Assembly (NCBI GenBank): GCA_032718475.1
Contig: JAUCBJ010003834.1
Location: 1-64,000, forward strand
DNA length: 64,000 nt
Origin: Nemertoderma westbladi
Taxonomy: Eukaryota; Xenacoelomorpha; Nemertodermatida; Nemertodermatidae
Direction of reading: 5' to 3'
Both the position numbers and the translations under genes were made by a program. Below the pieces are notes generated by a model, which made no database searches, was not told the origin of the DNA, and saw only the letters and a program-made list of their open reading frames with translations. Below are positions 59,283 to 64,000 of this stretch, piece by piece. The stretch's first letter is position 1; each line of letters begins with the position of its first letter.

Positions 59283-59408
59283 CTCGTCTGGTGGCTGATG
59301 GTTCGGCTAGCTAGGCTGCAGTTTTTGATGTTCAACTGGGGCTTCTTCCTCGGATTTAGTTACTGGTCCCTGGGTTTAGTTACTGTTCAGGGCACCGGGT
59401 TTAGTTAC
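59283..59408 (-). other. Outer element, short 5' leader
   Basis: TTTAGTTACTG occurs at 59,355, 59,375 and 59,400, the last reaching into the LTR edge. No TGG-type primer-binding site is visible next to the LTR. Confidence 0.6.
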
Positions 59409-59951
59409 TGTGACGGGATCCAGGAGGGATCCCGATTTATCCGGTGTGGTAATTTAGTCCACGCGTCCCCGCCGTGTATAAGGATGAAATAAAGTAACTG
59501 AGTTCTGAAGTTCGGTGTATAATAATAATAGGGCATAGGATATAGATATAGATATAATGTGTACAAGGCGGGATACGGTAACTAAAGTCCCGTGATCCCC
59601 TAACTAAACTAAAGTACAATACCAACCTACGCTAGCACTGCTGCACTGAGATAACTGAATCACTGATTAATAGGTTATTGGTTATATTGCACGGTGGCCT
59701 TATTGCTACTCAATCGATGCCTTGCCCCCCTCTGATTGGTTGTTACCCTTGTTGGCGCCCCGTGGAGTGTTCCCGTTCACTCCACCTGTTCTCTCTGGGT
59801 TAGGGGTTTGGCCCCTGACCCTCTATTGTGTGCTTCCTTCCCACTCTTATTGGGATGGCACGAGTTGGTTAATTGCCCAATCTCGTGGCTCCCAATATTG
59901 CTTATCGGCTTATAACTTTATGGGGTGTTAGCGGGATTGAATAAGCTAACA
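59409..59951 (-). repeat. Outer BEL element, 5' LTR
   Basis: Pair of 29,164-29,706 at a constant offset of 30,245 bp; I see no difference. Confidence 0.95.
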
Positions 59952-59956
59952 GGCCT
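59952..59956. repeat. Target-site duplication of outer BEL element, right copy
   Basis: GGCCT, as at 29,159-29,163. Confidence 0.9.
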
Positions 59957-60540
59957 ACAGTATTTGCAGTGTTTATTCTTGTCCTATAATAATGTAAAAT
60001 GTATTTTATTATTATTTATTTATTCACCTGTATTAATAATAATTTTTAAATAACAAATTTTATTCTTTATTTATTTATTCTTTGTTCTTTATATTGATTA
60101 TTTTTGTATTATCATACATAAATTGGTTGGTGGTTATGTACACTGTACATACTACTGTACATTGTAGGCCTACATACTTACTGTACATTGTACAGTAGCA
60201 ACTTGCTATAGTGTAGCCGGTGATAAATGAGAACTGTAACTGTATTTTGGTCGGCAACATTATAAGTACAGGAAGAACTGATCCAGCAATGTTGTTTTTC
60301 ATGAGAGCAATTATTCCACCACGATGTGCACTAACTGAAGGTTGTGATAACAAGGGGAATGCAATAAATACGGCAACTCCAATTATATAAGTAGGCCCTA
60401 CAAGAGTTTTTATTACCTGAATTAAATATATATCAAATTCATGAATAAATTTGAAAATTTCTGGGTCTAGCAGTTACTGTTTAAGGCACAAATGTTCCAT
60501 GAACATTTTTTCAACACGTTTCTTGCTGGGGATGAGCTCT
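59957..60540. other. AT-rich flank, no gene seen
   Basis: Contains clustered TGTACA/GTACATTGTA words near 60,140-60,190 but no feature I can name. Confidence 0.5.
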
Positions 60541-60690
60541 GACAGGCATCGTACCCATAGGTGAACCTTTCGATAACCTCATCATTGCGGAGAGCAACAC
60601 AGCATTTATAATCGTACTTGATAGATATTGAATGGCAACAGGAAGAGTTCCTGTACACTTTCGAAACAGGAAAAAGGCCCTGAGCTCACA
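60541..60690 (+). pseudogene. Small LINE fragment resembling the RTE linker
   Basis: The frame around 60,636-60,686 reads GRVPVHFRNRKKAL, close to the RTE ORF block ETVPVYPRNRKRAPW (17,090-17,130), also at the DNA level. The preceding frame (ALTGIVPIGEPFDNLI) is open but does not match the RTE, so it is either a different LINE or unrelated sequence. Confidence 0.45.
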
Positions 60691-60968
60691 AGAGATTTCG
60701 GAATATTTCGGTCTTCCCGAAGATAGAGATTGAGACCCAACGGCTCGGCTCGGGCACACTGGGCCTGCCAAAGATACAGACAAGACTGGATGGGTCCCTT
60801 AAAAGGTAATATTCTGATAACATGGAAGGAGCTATTAAAAAGCGCGAAATCGCGCAAAGGTCCACGTCTACTAAGGCATGAACTGTCTCCTTGAATGGCT
60901 TACTACCAATCTTACAACAAAAATAATTCACCGGAATGTAGGGATTGAACTTGGTACCTAGAGATTCC

Positions 60969-60975
60969 AAGTCCC
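60969..60975. repeat. Target-site duplication of truncated RTE, left copy
   Basis: AAGTCCC, repeated at 61,415-61,421, on either side of the RTE copy. Confidence 0.7.
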
Positions 60976-61414
60976 TACTAGGACTAGGATCGGCATGCCG
61001 CATGCTGCATAGCAGCTACATTTTTAAGAATGCTGTGCCGGATTGTCGACAAATTTTCACCGCCACAACTCCCTATCACCCATGACATTTGCTAGATCAT
61101 CCGCATCTTCAAGGCCAATGTCCTTTAAGATGCGTCTCAAGAAAGTCATGGGTTTGTCCACCATGCTTACTCACTCCATGAGGCTGCCAAAGCACAAGAT
61201 ATTGCACTGGCTGGTCCTCACGGTGAAAGCAATGTTCTGCAAAGCGGAGGCGATTTTGTTCTAGTGTCAAGCTTGGTGGAACCAATGAGACACCTCCAAT
61301 GTTATATACTGTCTGGTTGGAGATGTGTGCATTGTACATGACACATTGAACCCGGCGTAGCATTCTTGTGAATGTGCCATCCAGAGCTTTGGTGTCCTCA
61401 GCAGTTAGAGCTTT
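60976..61414 (-). mobile_element. 5'-truncated RTE-like LINE copy
   Basis: About 130 C-terminal codons (LTAEDTKALDGTFTRMLR through the stop) plus the 3' UTR and a short, mutated TAG tail. Several substitutions and a frameshift near 61,150 relative to the full-length copy make it older than the copy at 27,272. Bordered by a 7-bp duplication. Confidence 0.88.
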
Positions 61415-61525
61415 AAGTCCCACGATCTGCCAACTGAACTACTGGGGCCGTACAAAGTTGTGTCCCCCACACCAACAACAACGGAGTAAATACTAGAGGT
61501 CTCGCTACGCGAACCTAAAAAGCAG

Positions 61526-61586
61526 GTTGCTGCTATCAACGATGCCGAGTATAGCAGACAATCAGTCCAGGCATGCAATCAATTCA
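61526..61586 (+). pseudogene. Short RTE ORF fragment
   Basis: About 60 bp similar to 17,291-17,355 of the full-length RTE (GTTG-TGC-ATCAA-GATGC through CAGGCATG). It stops where the AATTC microsatellite starts. Confidence 0.65.
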
Positions 61587-61634
61587 ATTCAATTCAATTC
61601 AATTCAATTCAATTCAATTCAATTCAATTCAATT
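61577..61634. repeat. (AATTC)n microsatellite, about 11 copies
   Basis: A perfect pentamer array, perhaps the tail of a minus-strand retroelement since AT-rich sequence follows it. Confidence 0.9.
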
Positions 61635-61640
61635 TATATT

Positions 61641-62020
61641 TAATCATTTTAAAATGATATTCATAGTAAAAAAAAATTTAAATACACAATTGCACAGAAA
61701 TAAAATGTACCGTCATTCACATTGATCGATCTAACTGCTCATTGTACTGGGAGGAAAAGCCATAGTATCCTTAAGGTTAAGCTTGAATCTCGAGCTGAAC
61801 GCGAACGAGCTCGAGCTCCTAAACAATGACAGGTTATTTATTGACCGATAACTTTGTAATACATCGTGTGTCTGAATCTGTCAAAATGGAAAATGCTCTA
61901 GGAAATGTCTCATCATGCATACTTGAAATTATTTGTAAATATATGGCGTAGGGACATACTGAGAAATAATGCCGCACTGCGATATCAAGTTGGAAAATAT
62001 TTCGTCCTGGCACGATTTGG
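61641..62020. other. No recognisable gene
   Basis: AT-rich, no feature I can support. Confidence 0.45.
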
Positions 62021-62215
62021 TAGTGCAATAACTATTTACATCATTGTGTGCAAAGTAGCACTTTGCAGCGTTATTTATGTAGTATATTTATGAGTTTATT
62101 TATGTACCGAGCGAGCGCAGCGAGGGAGGTTTACATAAATAAAGAATGGTCTTTAACGCTGAAAAGTGACCTTTGCAAGCAATGATGTATGTAATTTTGT
62201 TACATTATTATATCA
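62020..62215. mobile_element. Small foldback element
   Basis: Inner arms 62,095-62,106 and 62,132-62,143 (TTTATTTATGTA) are perfect inverted copies around a GC-rich loop (GCGAGCGCAGCGAGGG). Outer arms at about 62,037-62,073 and 62,153-62,190 share inverted CATTG, GCAAAGT and GCGTTA blocks. There is no coding capacity. Confidence 0.6.
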
Positions 62216-62752
62216 ACTTATCAGCGTTCTTTATGTGAAGAAAAGATTTTATGGATACTCATTTATACATTTTAATCATGTACTATATCGAATATCTCAA
62301 AGTAAGATTTATAAGTGAATTTTGTTAACATTTATAAGTTAAATTTATTAACGGGTACACTGGTACACAGTATTAATTATACATTTAAATCTAATTAAAG
62401 TTTATTGGAAGTTATCTCCTGCATGGATGTGATAAATCATTAATCCATCTTGACTCGACTATATGGTCGACTGAAGCAAACTTGTCACTGTCTGTGTCCG
62501 TTCAGTTTTACTGAACACTGTCTCCATTTTCTTTGCTCATTTTAGTGTCTTCTATTGGACGTTTCGCCATAATGGAATACAGTCTTACACGTTAAACAAT
62601 TACTGTCCCGTCACTGCAACCTGGACAATAAAGCAGCAATCATTAACATTAATGGAAGTACAGTAGGCACGTTCCACGGTAAAGTACGTGACTGTCAGAG
62701 ACCAATTTTTACATTCTTTTGCAAATTACAGTCCCAATCCCAATAAACATTA

Positions 62753-62794
62753 ACTTGGCCATTTTGGCGGCCAAAATTACCAAAATGGCCAAGT
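62753..62794. other. Perfect 15-bp hairpin
   Basis: ACTTGGCCATTTTGG at 62,753-62,767 is exactly inverted at 62,780-62,794. A further hairpin (TCTCTCTACCT / AGGTAGAGAGA) lies at about 62,909-62,934. Confidence 0.75.
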
Positions 62795-63246
62795 AAAAAC
62801 TGCGGTATTCATGAAAGGAACTGCTGCGGCACGTTGGCTTGTCAATCACAGCCAGTGAATACAGGCTGAGTATAAGTAAAGCCCAGCATGTTGGCACTGA
62901 GGTAGAGTTCTCTCTACCTTTAGGTAGAGAGAAAGGCTCCAGTGTAGTAATGGCTGGGCTCGCCACTGTAGTAAACATGCCTGTAAGAGTGCAGTGTGAG
63001 GCGCCCGCCCTAACTTATTATTTTCTACATATTTTTTACTAATCTAATAATTAACACACCTTTACCTGTCACTTAGGTTATAAGCAGTGTGCTAGCACTT
63101 GCAGCGTAATAATTAATTATTTACTTTAATTCTATTCGATTGGTAATAAAAATAACAAGTTCATAGAGAAAAATACTTTACATAGATTTTTCTTTATTTA
63201 GCTGTTTAGTACGCTATAATATAAATTCTCTCATAAATACAGTTCG

Positions 63247-63490
63247 AGGGGGGGGGACTGGACGCAATAAAAATTCATCACTCTCCAGGGGAGATTTGAC
63301 GTAAATAACAGATGATTACTCTCAAAAATAAAACTGTAATGTTCATTTATGTTTAATTTATTGTTTTGGTTAAAGTAACATGCCACTATAACCTGCTCCT
63401 TTCCCTAAATTGAGAATTTAACATTGAGGCGGGATATTAATTCGCCAAGGTGAGTTTTGCGTCCAGTTCCCTCCCCCCCCCCCCCCCCCC
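63247..63490. mobile_element. Second element with poly-G inverted termini
   Basis: The left end is a G tract followed by ACTGGACGCAA; the right end, reverse-complemented, is a long G tract, AGGGA and ACTGGACGCAA. About 240 bp in all, AT-rich inside. Similar in design to 1562-1998. No target duplication was recognised. Confidence 0.55.
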
Positions 63491-64000
63491 CTGTCTCGAT
63501 AAATAATAATTACATCATCATAATTTCACCCAAATATGCCGACTCTGTTGACTGTTAGCACAGAGCCAGAGCCTGATATTATAATGTTTTCAGTTACTAT
63601 CGCCCTCGAATTCAGACCCAGCTACTAGAAATAGGCCGCGCCGTCTAATCTGAATTTCATCAGTATACCGAACTCGTTTGAGACTGAGTGTCGCTATTTA
63701 ATAGCTACCTCTCGCCCTGTCACAGACCCAGCTTCTAACTATAAAACTATAATTAGGACGCCTTCATACAGAACACGTTGCCATTTCATAATGACTCTAA
63801 ACTGAAGCTACAAAAAGGAAAAGGTAGGAAATGATTATCTAATAATAACACACAAAATCCGATTATTATACATACTCGGACTCCTCCTTTTAACACAGCC
63901 GCATTCAACTAACTCCCTTATTACGTATTAGCCTGTGCTGTATCAATGCCTCAGTGGGTGGTCTTTACTACAACTGAAAGGCCCGACTCAGCTCCAGGTA
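63491..64000. other. No recognisable gene
   Basis: Intergenic sequence to the window end without open frames of note. Confidence 0.5.

Larger units (their letters stand above)
29164..59951 (-). mobile_element. Outer BEL/Pao LTR retrotransposon, split by an inner one
   Basis: Two 543-bp LTRs (TG...CA in both orientations) border it and GGCCT is duplicated outside. Without the inner insertion it is about 14.2 kb. The minus-strand order is 5' LTR, long gag (59,282-55,966 then 39,385-38,155), aspartic protease, RT, RNase H, integrase, a 32-bp minisatellite, an extra ORF with exonuclease-like and zinc-knuckle domains, polypurine tract and 3' LTR. The LTRs look identical, yet gag and pol contain several frameshifts and stops. 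Confidence 0.93.
60925..61450 (-). mobile_element. tRNA-like SINE head, split by an RTE insertion
   Basis: On the minus strand the part at about 61,450-61,415 carries an A-box-like TAGTTCAGTTGGCAGATCG. The part at about 60,975-60,925 carries a B-box-like AAGTTCAATCCCTAC followed by GTGAATTATTTTT. Together they make one tRNA-like unit interrupted by the RTE copy. The tail word GAATTATTTTT and both boxes resemble the module in the inner BEL LTRs. Confidence 0.6.

Noticed and set aside
60511-60783. 90-codon minus-strand ORF as a gene
   Set aside because: It overlaps a plus-strand stretch similar to the RTE linker and looks like a shadow of that fragment.

Overview
The window looks like a repeat-dense stretch of an invertebrate animal genome. 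BEL/Pao LTR retrotransposons (known only from animals), an RTE-like LINE with an APE-type endonuclease, tRNA-derived SINE-like sequence, foldback elements and long satellite arrays dominate it, and gene-to-gene spacing is wide and AT-rich. I see no prokaryotic or organellar features. I cannot name the species and found no convincing host gene; the best host-gene hint is a possible first exon at 2461-2547.

Layout. 1-10,141: the 3' tip of an RTE-like LINE running into a 10-bp minisatellite, an element with poly-G inverted termini, a large foldback element (about 4605-5478), a rearranged Ty3/gypsy pol relic (5661-7411) and a decayed RTE-type LINE (8291-9230, minus). 10,142-15,120: a 48-bp satellite of about 104 units with higher-order structure. 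15,121-24,700: a minus-strand LINE, here called LINE-U, whose ORF1 region carries a Ulp1/C48-type cysteine protease-like domain and an RRM-like end and whose ORF2 carries endonuclease and RT. It is split by an apparently intact, full-length RTE-like LINE (15,372-19,126) with a 10-bp target-site duplication. 24,675-26,035: a Ser/Thr-rich ORF continuing into a 51-bp minisatellite that is open on both strands. 26,036-29,158: AT-rich DNA, a TATA-bearing promoter-like segment, a truncated RTE copy and a mirrored 17-bp array.

29,164-59,951: a minus-strand BEL/Pao element (outer element) with 543-bp LTRs and a 5-bp duplication (GGCCT). Its gag is split by a second, younger BEL/Pao element (inner element, 39,386-55,965, about 1,910-bp LTRs) that has one open gag-pol frame of 2,902 codons. 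Both elements carry an extra ORF downstream of pol with three zinc knuckles; in the outer one it is preceded by a domain resembling DEDD 3'-5' exonucleases. 59,957-64,000: more RTE pieces, one inserted in a tRNA-like SINE, then foldback and poly-G-terminus elements.

How the parts relate: insertion order can be read directly from the nesting. LINE-U was there before the RTE, the outer BEL before the inner BEL, and the SINE-like sequence before its RTE. The RTE copies share one 3' end with (TAG)n tails. The most unusual content is the extra zinc-knuckle/exonuclease-like ORF of the two BEL elements, the Ulp1-bearing LINE, a short motif dispersed through the inner BEL in different reading frames, and the tRNA-like module in its LTRs.
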